A stretch of DNA of 64,000 nucleotides from positions 682,001-746,000 of the forward strand of contig NC_026744.1 of NCBI RefSeq assembly GCF_000210295.1. The letters are read 5' to 3'. The notes under the pieces were generated by a model. It was not told the origin of the DNA, did no database searches, and saw nothing but the letters and a program-made list of their open reading frames with translations. Below, one piece after another: positions 48,253 to 57,947 of the stretch. Origin of the DNA: Trypanosoma brucei gambiense DAL972 (lineage: Eukaryota; Euglenozoa; Kinetoplastea; Trypanosomatida; Trypanosomatidae). Each line of letters opens with the position of its first letter. The first letter of the stretch is position 1. The position numbers and the translations under genes were made by a program.

Positions 48253-51042
48253 TCACTTAAATACCACCCCACTACCACCGCGTCCCGCTCCTCTGCCGGT
48301 GCCTCTTCTTCCCCGACGACTATCGCTGCCCCGTCCACCACCGATCCTATCGATACCGTATCGGCTGGTTCCTCCGCGGCGCTGCCCCATTAAGGGGGTC
48401 CGCTGACTGTAGTTGTCATCTAGCACGCCACCACTATCTCCTGTAAGAACTGATTCCCTTCCGCGAGCGGCAAAGGGTGGGAATCCTTGTTGGGTTATGG
48501 GAAAAGGTGGCTGCGGCTGCGGTAACTGTAGAACTGCAGGTGCAGGGTGAGAAAGAACAGCGCCACCCCCTCCCTCACCAACAGGAATGGGAAGAATCCC
48601 CTCACTCGGCACTGCCGGTTTCCTAGGCGTTGGCATTGAGGTAGTTGTTTCATTCTTTTGTGTGTGGCGTTGTTTCCAGGGCTGATGCCACGGTTGCTTT
48701 GGTTGGTTTTGCATGACGCTTACCCCTTGCGTCGACTGCTGTATTTCTTGCGTCTGCCGCGGCTGCTGTTGACTAACCGCCGCCACCGGCGCCTGTGGAC
48801 TTTCCTTGGCACTTACCTTCTGTAACGATTGTGGCGCTTGAGCTGCCCGCTCCCGGGCAGCGTTTTGTGTGCTCCTCTCCAGCGAGTCAAGAAGGGAATG
48901 AACACGTGCCCGGTCTTCGGCTGAAAGTTGAGATGCACGGTGCGGTGGCGTTACGTCCTCTCTGTAGAGCAACGCATTTGACGAGCATTCCGCACTGAAT
49001 TGTTGCCACAGTTGGTCCATTGCAGCGCCAATTGCTGGTGAATACAACAACTCGGGAGCTGCTTCCGCATCTCGCTGAAAGTTTTGCCGGTATAAATCGG
49101 TGAATTTTTGCAGTTCTTCCAAAGTGCACTCGACGGCAGACTGGGAATCCGCTTCAGCTTCCGCAGAAGCTAGTATATAACGTCGACCGGCGTCGTAGGC
49201 AGCCTTCCAATCTTTATTCCTTTGCCCATTAACGGCTGAGGCGGGTCCAACTGTCGCCCTGCAAGTGCGAGGGGCCGCAGTGGAACCAGTTGCCTGTAGT
49301 TCAGCGGGATCAGACCCGGCACCCGAAGCTGCGGCATTCACAAAAGAAGACACTCGAAAATAACTGTTCCAAAAAGAGTTGCCACCAAAAAGGGGAACCT
49401 GGTGTTGACCTAAGCACCCACTGGAAGTAACCGTTCTACCTTCCTCACTGCTTCCATGGGTTCCTTCCCCGCAGCGGCGACTTGATTGTAACTTCTGCAA
49501 AAAATCCTCGACTATTGGCTCCGCAGGAGATGGAAGTGCGGAACGCAGAGCAACTGGGAACGGATTTTTCGCATATGTCTCCCCCAGTTTAAACTCAGTG
49601 TACACACTCACACGCCAGCACTCCATAAGGTTAACTACTTCGTGGAGCTTAAAACACATTAATAGCACCACCGTCGAATTCGTGGCACCCACAGTGAATA
49701 TAAGATCTGTAGAACATGCCTTTGCAGCATCATCTTTCAGTACAGAGGTGAGGAAGAGCTCCCTCCACGGGCATGACTCGTGATGACCGCTGTGTTCGGC
49801 CCGTTCGCTCCAACGGATGGTACATTGGGTGCGCACGCGACCACTTTCACCTTCATTATTATCACAACTCATTGAATCAACATTTTGCGCACCCTTACCG
49901 CTTTCATTTCCATTCAGTGTCGAGTACACCACTGGTGGTCTCCCACCGCAAAATCGACAAAAGATATCGACACCAAGTGCGGCTAGGAGGGATTCTTCCA
50001 CATCTTCTCCGACACCCTTGCTAGCCTCAATACCCTCACTAGCACCACTACATCTGCCAGCAGCACCAGAGGAGGGAACCTCAGTTACAGTGTAGCCAAA
50101 CAAGGTAATGAGTAAACTGACATGGGGCACAAGATCGATGTTGCCATCCCTCGTTTCGGGGTTCTCGTCACTCCTGTTGTTACCACTCGAATCCGCCTCG
50201 AGACTGCGTTTCTTCTTCATCCCGAACAACGTGCACAACAGCCCCTCTGGTGTAGTGCTACTGAGTGCACTCGCCTGATTTGTTATCAACGACCGCAACC
50301 ACTTCATCACACACTGCAGCATATTTTCCCGAATAAAGGACGGGGGAGTTCCTCTCGGAAGTAGTAGCTTATTCCCCTGGGGGAAGTTATTGGGGGATGT
50401 GTCCGAACCGGCCAAGTTGCCGAGTGCGCTGTTAGAGAGAGCAGTACTGCTGGTACCAACGGTATCACAACTGCCGCTAGCAGCAGTTGACAGCGTTTTT
50501 AGAGAGACAGCGCTGCAGCGGTGCCGAATGAGAGAAGAGTTTGTCCATGAGAGACTTGGGGATGACAATGCGTGCCTGACAACCTCACCAAGTCGCCACC
50601 AGCAAGACGGTGAATGAAGCTCTGACATCAGTTTTTCAATAATATTCTCACTCACCTCACACGAAGCTGCACCGGCTGAAGCGACGCTTTGCATGTTCGT
50701 ACCGAGGGTTTCGCCTTCCATACATTTCGCTACTGAAGTTGAGGCACAAGACCGGGAGCGAAGGAACTGTAAAAGCCGAACCCAGTCGCTCGTTAGCATC
50801 AACCGCGACCTCGAACAGCAGGATGTGCAAATCTGAAGCGCCACCTCGCCTTCTTCATCCCCCCAACCTGCTGCTTCGTTGTTTTCACCTCTGTCAAGTG
50901 TAATAGGCTCGACACCACAAGGAGTGATGTTCATGGCTGAGAGCAGAAAAATTGTCTCTTCATCACCACCGATGAATGCCTGAGCCAACACATTACGCCG
51001 CCAGGTGCTAACTGAGGCAAATAGATTTTCAGTAATAAGCAT
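48253..51042 (-). CDS. C3HC/NuBaID-like zinc-finger protein with RGG tail (tentative)
   Basis: 929 residues. Two Cys clusters are visible: an N-terminal ICTSCCSRSR near residue 72, and DIFCRFCGGRPP near 360 followed about 60 residues later by HSGHHESCPWRELF. A C-x2-C followed by H...CPW is the hallmark of C3HC/Rsm1-type BIR-like folds, as in ZC3HC1/NIPA of the nuclear basket. Long Ser/Asn/Gly-rich spacers (about 185-235 and 270-345) interrupt the putative folds. The C-terminal third is Gln/Pro-rich and ends in an RGG-type stretch (GRGSDSRRGRRGTGRGAGRG), usually arginine-methylated and RNA-binding. A nuclear or mRNP role is inferred. Acceptor AG at 51161-51162 after a long T/C tract, leader about 118 nt; a second AG abuts the ATG. 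Confidence 0.75.
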   Translation of the reverse strand: MLITENLFASVSTWRRNVLAQAFIGGDEETIFLLSAMNITPCGVEPITLDRGENNEAAGWGDEEGEVALQICTSCCSRSRLMLTSDWVRLLQFLRSRSCASTSVAKCMEGETLGTNMQSVASAGAASCEVSENIIEKLMSELHSPSCWWRLGEVVRHALSSPSLSWTNSSLIRHRCSAVSLKTLSTAASGSCDTVGTSSTALSNSALGNLAGSDTSPNNFPQGNKLLLPRGTPPSFIRENMLQCVMKWLRSLITNQASALSSTTPEGLLCTLFGMKKKRSLEADSSGNNRSDENPETRDGNIDLVPHVSLLITLFGYTVTEVPSSGAAGRCSGASEGIEASKGVGEDVEESLLAALGVDIFCRFCGGRPPVVYSTLNGNESGKGAQNVDSMSCDNNEGESGRVRTQCTIRWSERAEHSGHHESCPWRELFLTSVLKDDAAKACSTDLIFTVGATNSTVVLLMCFKLHEVVNLMECWRVSVYTEFKLGETYAKNPFPVALRSALPSPAEPIVEDFLQKLQSSRRCGEGTHGSSEEGRTVTSSGCLGQHQVPLFGGNSFWNSYFRVSSFVNAAASGAGSDPAELQATGSTAAPRTCRATVGPASAVNGQRNKDWKAAYDAGRRYILASAEAEADSQSAVECTLEELQKFTDLYRQNFQRDAEAAPELLYSPAIGAAMDQLWQQFSAECSSNALLYREDVTPPHRASQLSAEDRARVHSLLDSLERSTQNAARERAAQAPQSLQKVSAKESPQAPVAAVSQQQPRQTQEIQQSTQGVSVMQNQPKQPWHQPWKQRHTQKNETTTSMPTPRKPAVPSEGILPIPVGEGGGGAVLSHPAPAVLQLPQPQPPFPITQQGFPPFAARGRESVLTGDSGGVLDDNYSQRTPLMGQRRGGTSRYGIDRIGGGRGSDSRRGRRGTGRGAGRGGSGVVFK

Positions 51043-52190
51043 CTAATTTAAATCAAAACAAACGTAAAGTCGCTGTGTGGCAACGGCCTTGTGTCGCCCA
51101 ATATTTTAGATCAACACGCATGCAAAGTTCTAAAAGCCGAAGAGCAAACAGCGAGCTCCACTAAGTCATAGAGGGGCGAAAAAAATACACAAAAAAAGGA
51201 GAAAAAAAAGAGAGAGCGACATTCATAAGATAAAGGCACCAACTTTCGTTTCACATGTTAGGCGCACCTGCTCAAAGGGGAACTGATGGCAGGATGCACC
51301 CGAAGTCCTCATCCCTAGACACATGCACAAACAATCATGATTACAGAAAAAGAGAAGAGACACGAGCACAGAAAAATCCTCTCCTTGTTACTCTTGCTCT
51401 TTTACTCACTTTTTTTGGCCCCACCCCGGATAAAAAACGGTTATTCTCTTTCGTACATTCCTTCATACAAGTAAACATGGAGACACAAATATAATAGTTT
51501 ATATATATATATATATATATATCCTGTCCTGCTCCTCTCTCGTTACAGACTTCATTCACTGAACATTAATAACTTTGAAAAGCGTAATCACTTGACGGAT
51601 CACACTTTGGGTTTTTTCCTCATTCCTTTTCATTTCCCTTACCCATCTGTTGAGTTCAGTGATGAACTCGACAAGGAGGCTAAACGGGAAGCACCGAAGT
51701 CAAGAAAGAAACCCCTCCAAAAAAGAAATGAAAAAAAAATGTGGCACACGAAATGGGTTGCTGTGCATGCGTGGTGACGCCCCATTGAGGTAAAGTTACG
51801 AGAGGAAAAAGCGTGTACCCTTTTTCAACGTGTTCACACACACAAACACACACACTCTTCGCTCGTCTCAGATTAACTTCAATTCACAATTATGGTTTCC
51901 TTCACTCATCTTCCTACACCATGTATAACTACAGCCCACCTGATATATCTCAACCTCAACTGTCGAACCCCTTCACCTTTAACATATAACCAAGCACGAA
52001 AACACACACGCACAGCATTTCCCAAGGTATTCCACCTGATTTTCAAGTTTTCACCTCGTACCGGTTACACTTTCCCCCATTTCTTCAGAGATAGGGGCGG
52101 GGAGTGCTGACTGTCCTTGTCCGGAAAGAGTTACTAAGCAGTATCATCTTCGGGACACAGACGCGGCACTCTCACCTACGACCACGTCTT
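51043..52190 (-). other. Coiled-coil gene to C3HC-like gene interval
   Basis: Acceptor of the C3HC-like gene (tract 51167-51222) and 3' UTR of the coiled-coil gene. A TA repeat lies at 51500-51522. Nothing else seen. Confidence 0.55.
51500..51522. repeat. (TA)n microsatellite
   Basis: Pure TA run in the 3' UTR of the coiled-coil gene. Confidence 0.85.
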
Positions 52191-53579
52191 CTACGACGTG
52201 CGTTCGACTTGGGTGGCGGCACCGTTTTCGTTTTTGGAAGTTTCCTCTCCACCTGCGCCGTTTTCTCCGGTTGCAGCCGCTTCAGGCTCCTTCACATTTT
52301 CTTGACCTTCAGTGACTTGCGCTCCTTGTGGTTGTTCGACTGCGGCTTCGCCTCCCTGGGCTGCTTCTCCCTCCTTCGGAGCTTCTCCTGCTGCTGCTTC
52401 TCCCTCCTTCGGAGCTTCTCCTGCTGCTGTTTCTCCCTCTTTCGGAGCTTCTCCTGCTGCTGCTTCTCCCTCTTTCGGAGCTTCTCCTTCTCCTTCTGCC
52501 GCTGCTTCTCCCTCTTTCGGAGCTTCTCCTTCTCCTTCTGCCGCTGCTTCTCCCTCGGCAGGCTCCTCTGCCTTCTTCGTGGGTCTCTTAACCCGCCTTA
52601 TCCTTCGCACCTTTTTGACTTCCTTCTTCTCTTCAGGATTCTCGCTGTAGAACTCATCAATTTGGTCAAAAGCGATTTCAGCAACCCTTCTCCTGTAGCT
52701 GTTGTCGTACCTGCTGGCGAGGCGGTCAACAGCATCGTCCGTTTCCTCATTGCCGAAGTGCTCCACGTTCAGCTGCCCCAGGAGTGTTTGTGCATTGGTT
52801 GTTAGTGCGGCATTGGTTACGTTCAACCGCTGGCAAATGCTGGCATCGCGTTTGTTTGCGAGCTCCATGCTTCGGATGTTTATCTTTAGTTTGGTGATTT
52901 CTTTCTCCGTACGCTGCTTTTCCTCCCTCACCTGCATCTGAAGCTCCTTCCGTACTTTCCGCAACTCACGTACACGTAGAACCAACTCTGTGTTATTGAT
53001 TTTGGCTTCATCAGTGTACGCCAGGGTGTCTCTCAGTTCGTCTGGTACTTCCTGTGTCTGAGCGCGCGTGAAGCGGGTACCGGCCAGTGGCTCCCCGCGG
53101 ATGATGCGGGGTCCATTACGGATCTCACGCGCACACCTTGCCGTACGCTGCCGGAGTGCTTCGATGCTGCGGTGCTCTCCCTCGAGTGTCTTCTGCAGCT
53201 CAACACCGTAGGCTGCAATTTCCTCTTTACTGTGAATTTTATCTGCAGCAGCCAGGTTCTCCATCTCGGCGGGCAGTTCATCAACCACGTACGCCGCGGC
53301 GCGCTGTGCAAATCCCTCCAACCGCTGTACACGGGCGGCAAGTGGGTACACGAGGTGTGCCCCGTGCTGTTCCTCAACCTCCTGCTTAACGTCGCTGCAC
53401 GATTCCCGGAGTTCCGTGGTGGTTTGCATCAAACGGAGACGTTCCAGGTGCAGTTCATCCAGATGCGGTAGGTTCTCATCACCACCAGCTCGAAGCAGGG
53501 CATTGATGCGGCTCTGAAGTCTTGCGCGTCGGGCGTCAAGTTGGTTTTGGAGCTCTTCAATTGTAACAGCGGCTGCCAT
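52191..53579 (-). CDS. Coiled-coil protein with Glu/Ala/Pro/Lys repeat tail
   Basis: 462 residues from ATG 53579; the frame runs 28 codons further to a GTG, but an acceptor AG at 53588-53589 lies eight bases before this ATG. Residues 1-310 are almost all heptad-like helix (VTIEELQNQLDARRARLQSR; VRELRKVRKELQMQVREEK). A basic patch KKVRRIRRVKRPTKK is at 322-336. Residues 343-403 are a tandem repeat: two 14-residue units GEAAAEGEGEAPKE and three 11-residue units GEAAAGEAPKE. The tail is acidic and disordered. It resembles flagellar or microtubule-associated coiled-coil proteins in style only; no family assigned. Confidence 0.8.
   Translation of the reverse strand: MAAAVTIEELQNQLDARRARLQSRINALLRAGGDENLPHLDELHLERLRLMQTTTELRESCSDVKQEVEEQHGAHLVYPLAARVQRLEGFAQRAAAYVVDELPAEMENLAAADKIHSKEEIAAYGVELQKTLEGEHRSIEALRQRTARCAREIRNGPRIIRGEPLAGTRFTRAQTQEVPDELRDTLAYTDEAKINNTELVLRVRELRKVRKELQMQVREEKQRTEKEITKLKINIRSMELANKRDASICQRLNVTNAALTTNAQTLLGQLNVEHFGNEETDDAVDRLASRYDNSYRRRVAEIAFDQIDEFYSENPEEKKEVKKVRRIRRVKRPTKKAEEPAEGEAAAEGEGEAPKEGEAAAEGEGEAPKEGEAAAGEAPKEGETAAGEAPKEGEAAAGEAPKEGEAAQGGEAAVEQPQGAQVTEGQENVKEPEAAATGENGAGGEETSKNENGAATQVERTS
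52371..52553 (-). repeat. Coding tandem repeat, 42-bp and 33-bp units
   Basis: Five near-identical units in frame inside the coiled-coil gene. The longer unit carries an extra Glu-Gly-Glu (9 bp). Only a few base differences between units suggest recent expansion. Confidence 0.85.
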
Positions 53580-54388
53580 AACGATCACTGTATGATCACA
53601 ATCAATAGGACAACAAGCAATCAGGGTATCAACAATAATAAGAAATGTATATTGCAAGCACACGCAACTGTTTGATGCTATCGATGCGTGTCCGCTTTAC
53701 TTATGATCCTTCACTTGATCTTCCTAGTTACTGGTACAAATAAGTTTATATTCGTGTATTCCTCAGTTCCTTAACCTTCCCCTATTACGCCGTTTTGAGT
53801 TACCTGCTTGTAAGTAATGCGGTGAAACTTTAGCTTCGAATTATCTGGGGCACAACGAGTGCAAAAAGATATTGAGTGAAGATCGAAATACCAAAAAGAA
53901 AAGACGGTACATTTGGATGAGTTGAATGTACGTGCATGGGGGGGGGGGCTGTATACATAAGTTAGGGAAGTGGGAAGCCGGGGAAGGAAGAAGTGTTAGC
54001 GTTTGAGGATTTTAAAGATTATATAAGTAAATATTTGTATTTGCATACGCATATATTGTTGTTGAAACCGTCGAGCAACAAGCGATCCCATACGAAAAAG
54101 AAAAAGGATAGAAGCCGTCAGTCTTTGCTAGGTAGTACCATCCTTTTACCTTTTACCTCCAACCTCTCTTTCCTCGATTACATAACCTGTCACTTGTGAA
54201 CTGTTCACCCGTGTATAACATGTTTTAAAATATTTTTGCATTTTGCGTCGCGCGCAACTTCTCTCACTCCCCGCCCCAATCACCGACGACTCAACAGGGT
54301 AAGGAAGGAAAGGGTAGCTGCGAACACAAACAAAACGAAAAGGAACTAAGGAACGTTTCGCCGCCTAAATGAGTATTGTACCTAAACA

Positions 54389-54391
<3 letters not shown>

Positions 54392-54429
<38 letters not shown>
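54392..54429. repeat. (TA)n microsatellite, longest in the window
   Basis: Unbroken TA run of about 38 bp in the 3' UTR region of the HAD gene. Confidence 0.9.
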
Positions 54430-54433
<4 letters not shown>

Positions 54434-55261
54434 CTTTGTCTGCTCTTCTCTTTAAAAATGGAAAAAAAAAGAAAAAAAAAGTGATACACATACTCTCCTC
54501 TCGCATTCACTGCTTTCCTTCTCCCTGCGGTATCTCATAGTGCAGCACACTTCTGCAAAATCACGTTATCCTTACCTGTTTCCTTCTTTTTTTTTTAAAA
54601 AAAAGAAAAAAACACTGTTCCTTCCCGCTCCCCACCACTCCAATGTTCCCATATTATTTTATACATTTACACGTTACGATTCATATTTGAGGCTGTGAAA
54701 AAAATATATCCACACGGATTACTACACGTGCACATATTTACATGTGTACAAACACACATCTGCGCGTATTTATTTATTTATGTGTAAAAGCACAATTACA
54801 ATCACATACCAGCAATATCAGTCGCAGATATACTTACCACATTTTGTTTCAATCACGTCACAAACGGCAGCACCGATTCTCAATTGTATGAGACACAAAA
54901 GGAAACGGTTGGAGTGAACAGTAGCAATAATGGTGGCAACAACAATTAACTGTGAAAAAGGAAACTGCGGGGACGTCGGAGTGTCAAATGTTAATAAAAG
55001 AAGAGAGTATCAAACTTTAAGAAGAGTTTTAAAGATCCACTAACAGAAATATGCACAGACAGCGGACGGAAGAATAGAAGATAGAAAAAAAAAGACGCGA
55101 AGTTTGCGTGCATCACAGTCTGTAAAGGAAAACAGAGCTACCGGGAAATATTTGAAGGGGTCCTCGCCTACTTGTAATAATGCATGCCAGAGCACCCGCA
55201 TCTTCAACCTCACTCTCCTTAGGTGAAAAAACACAAGTGAGAAGAAGCCCGTTCCCCTTTC

Positions 55262-55274
55262 AACACACACACAC

Positions 55275-55311
<37 letters not shown>
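55262..55311. repeat. (CA)n microsatellite
   Basis: CA run, interrupted once, just after the HAD stop codon (transcribed as UG repeat in the mRNA). Confidence 0.9.
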
Positions 55312-55314
<3 letters not shown>

Positions 55315-55355
55315 TAAAATTACCCACTAATCTTCAAATGAGGTAAATTTCCGCT

Positions 55356-57221
55356 CTATAAGTGGGCCATACTCGGGTTCATGACCGCGGCTGCCTGAGT
55401 TGCAGCTAACAGCACCGCCTCAGCAAAAGTTGAGCGCTCCAGGGGTTTCAACTTCTGTTGGGAGTCGTCACGATTGGGAAAACCGGGTGGTACACCCAAG
55501 ATATCCATTAGGCGATCGAGGAATACAGCGGTGCCATCTTCCTCACCACCCACGTAATAAATATTTTTGACACGACGATCATCCATCAACATCCCACGCG
55601 GCTGAGGCTCATTCTCGTCACCGTTTGTGTTAACAACATGACACTCGGGTGCTTCATGGTTACTATCTGCACGAGTGCAGCGTGCATCAATATATGTGTG
55701 TCGGTCCCTCCGCTGTTTTGCCTTTTCAAGTGAAATGAACCGAAGTCCAGGATGAACCGTCAGCTCATAGTCTGCCGTGTGCGGGTTATCACCCAGTGCT
55801 ATGGCCTGCGTGAGATCCACAACGCCACACAAGCCCGCCTGCATATTTTGTTGTTGTTCTGATTCATCTGTAAGGTAGCGGACGGTGGTGGACTTACAAA
55901 TTCCTAGCTTCCCAAAAGCGACGCTGTTTGGTTGTGGGATGGCTGTTACGCCTACAGCAGCAAAGTAACGCTGCATCGGTTCGAAGTAAAGAGGAAATAT
56001 TTTCATCGGAACCCCGAGGGCAAGCACCTGAGTGATACTCTCTTTCGATTGCTGACAAAACAGTGCATTATACATACGATTAGCGAATGCCGCCACAGCA
56101 TTTGTACCACTCGAAAACGTCTTCGGTATGGTAGCACCCAGTAAATCCATGACTTTCCGCACAACAATGCACGCCACATCTGAGTCATCGTTAAACATTT
56201 GCTTTGCATATTCCCTTAACTGACGGCGCTTTACTTTTTCTATATCAAATGCCTTGGCTCCACCTACCACTGACAGTGTTTCAGCTAGTGGCGCTATCTC
56301 TGCGTCCGCAACCTCAACGTGAATAAAACCAAACATTACAAACATTTGCTTGTGCTTTCGCACGAAACTGCACTTCCACTCCGCCTCAGCAGTAGTTGCC
56401 GCCTTCCCAACATGGTTCCTTCCCGCTCGAGACTGAACCCTCGCACCCGAGCCAGCACGACCGTTTTGCTGTAACCAGTACCGCCTGTCAATGTAATCGA
56501 ACACGAGACGCCACACGTTTTGGTACCGAGACGACAGTCCCAAAAAGGCGGAATGAACCTCCTTTTTCTCACCACGAATCAAATCTTCCACAAGTTCCAG
56601 GTACGTTTTCTCCAAGCGCGCGATCAATGCACTACACCCCTGGGCAAAGCAGGTTCCTCGCACATATTCTATGTTCGTCACGTGCTTTTCTCCTTTCGAG
56701 TCCACACGTGTCGTGGTACCCTGGTCTAACTTGACGCCGTACACCTTTGCAAGTCTCCTTGAATCCTCTGTTGCGCGATGCAAAGCCTCAGTGTATCCAG
56801 GGACAAAGGAGATACCCTGCCGACTGCAACGATATAAAACTGCACCCGTATTTAGTGAAAGGAGCAGCTGCCCACAGTAGCGGTTTGTTGCAATACTTTT
56901 GCCATCATTTTGACCGCTAACAGAACCATTTCCAGTATTACTAGGACTCTCGCCGTCACCCTCAACACCTTCACCGCAGTTATCACTTGAATTCACACAG
57001 TACTTGTCTCTAAGGATTTCACGCAATGGGACGTACAGCTGCTGGACAACACGTTTGTTCGCTGTAGTGATAACACACAAATTCCCGCCGTTAGCGAGCC
57101 ATCGCTTCACTGGAATTATACACGGACTTTCACTAAGTGTAAGATACTCTCCACGTGCCTTATGGGGCGTCGCTACAATTGTGCCATCGAAATCTGCAAG
57201 TAACCAACAGTTTTGAAGCAT
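55356..57221 (-). CDS. HAD-superfamily protein with C-terminal AHL
   Basis: 621 residues from the ATG at 57221; the frame extends 40 codons to a TTG, but an acceptor AG at 57245-57246 excludes that. HAD motif I is LLADFDGTI (D10 and D12), motif II is within CVITTANKR (near 52-60), and the acidic motif IV is ALGDNPHTADYE (GDN at 477-479). A large cap-like insertion of about 300 residues lies between, holding charged helices and a Ser/Gly/Asn-rich loop. The fold suggests a phosphatase or hydrolase; substrate unknown. The last three residues AHL fit the canonical PTS1 pattern, so import into glycosomes is plausible. Confidence 0.82.
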   Translation of the reverse strand: MLQNCWLLADFDGTIVATPHKARGEYLTLSESPCIIPVKRWLANGGNLCVITTANKRVVQQLYVPLREILRDKYCVNSSDNCGEGVEGDGESPSNTGNGSVSGQNDGKSIATNRYCGQLLLSLNTGAVLYRCSRQGISFVPGYTEALHRATEDSRRLAKVYGVKLDQGTTTRVDSKGEKHVTNIEYVRGTCFAQGCSALIARLEKTYLELVEDLIRGEKKEVHSAFLGLSSRYQNVWRLVFDYIDRRYWLQQNGRAGSGARVQSRAGRNHVGKAATTAEAEWKCSFVRKHKQMFVMFGFIHVEVADAEIAPLAETLSVVGGAKAFDIEKVKRRQLREYAKQMFNDDSDVACIVVRKVMDLLGATIPKTFSSGTNAVAAFANRMYNALFCQQSKESITQVLALGVPMKIFPLYFEPMQRYFAAVGVTAIPQPNSVAFGKLGICKSTTVRYLTDESEQQQNMQAGLCGVVDLTQAIALGDNPHTADYELTVHPGLRFISLEKAKQRRDRHTYIDARCTRADSNHEAPECHVVNTNGDENEPQPRGMLMDDRRVKNIYYVGGEEDGTAVFLDRLMDILGVPPGFPNRDDSQQKLKPLERSTFAEAVLLAATQAAAVMNPSMAHL

Positions 57222-57947
57222 TTCCAAAAATAGTAACTGCCTCCTAATATAGAAAGTAGAGAGGTATATATGTTTCCCCGTTATCCTACCTCTCTCCCTT
57301 TTTCTGTAGTTACTTTCTCTTCCTCTCTTTTTTTTTCGCAACGATTTTAAAAAAGTAGCGCCTCACTCCTTTTTGTGCTCAACTTATGGTGGTGTTATCT
57401 GCTGGAAGATCAAATGGAAATGTATTGACACGAATGTCTATATTTCCGTAGTACAATCTGGCACTACTTTTCTACACGCCTTATCTATACTTTTTCTGTG
57501 AGGAACTACGCGCCAAAACTTGGAACCAAGCAAAAAAAAAAAATGCTCGAAGAAAGTTCATGCAAAAGCATACACACACGTACATCTAAAAAAAAAAAGA
57601 AAGCGGTCTTACCCAGACGTTACACAAACTCCCAACGAGTCACACATAGGGACAAGGGGAGTATATTAAAGTATAAGAAAATTAAAGCTGTGAAGTAGGA
57701 TACAGTGGTAACTTGACTTCAATTGTTAACACGTGTTTCGTGCGGTATTTCCCCTAGCACAACCCAGACTTCAAATTACTCGTCGCATATTATCCACTTG
57801 TGTACCAAGGAAACAAAATAATAATAATAATTGCATGACTATCGGCTCGGTTTCCCCACCCACATGTTTTTTTTCCAAGGGTGTTCAGGTTTACACAACA
57901 ACGCGATGCCGAAAACGGACACCAGTGCGGACAGTTACTCCGTTAAA
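57222..57947 (-). other. DPH2 to HAD gene interval
   Basis: Acceptor of the HAD gene (AG 57245-57246, leader about 23 nt) and DPH2 3' UTR with A-runs. A plus-strand acceptor-like string ends at 57309. No gene seen. Confidence 0.55.

Larger units (their letters stand above)
53580..55355 (-). other. HAD gene to coiled-coil gene interval
   Basis: 1.8 kb with a TA repeat (54392-54429), a CA repeat (55262-55311), a G-run at 53939-53948 and A/T homopolymers. Acceptor for the coiled-coil gene at 53588-53589. Open frames here translate repeats. No gene seen. Confidence 0.55.

Noticed and set aside
51043..51044. Zero-length leader for the C3HC-like gene (AG abutting ATG)
   Set aside because: A much stronger pyrimidine tract with AG at 51161-51162 lies upstream, so the abutting AG is probably not the main acceptor.
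52312..52650. Plus-strand Ser/Pro/Ala repeat frames
   Set aside because: Antisense shadow of the coding repeat in the coiled-coil gene.
53580..53663. Hydrophobic N-terminal extension of the coiled-coil protein
   Set aside because: GTG start; an acceptor AG at 53588-53589 lies inside it.
57222..57341. Basic N-terminal extension of the HAD protein
   Set aside because: TTG start and a splice acceptor at 57245-57246 within it.
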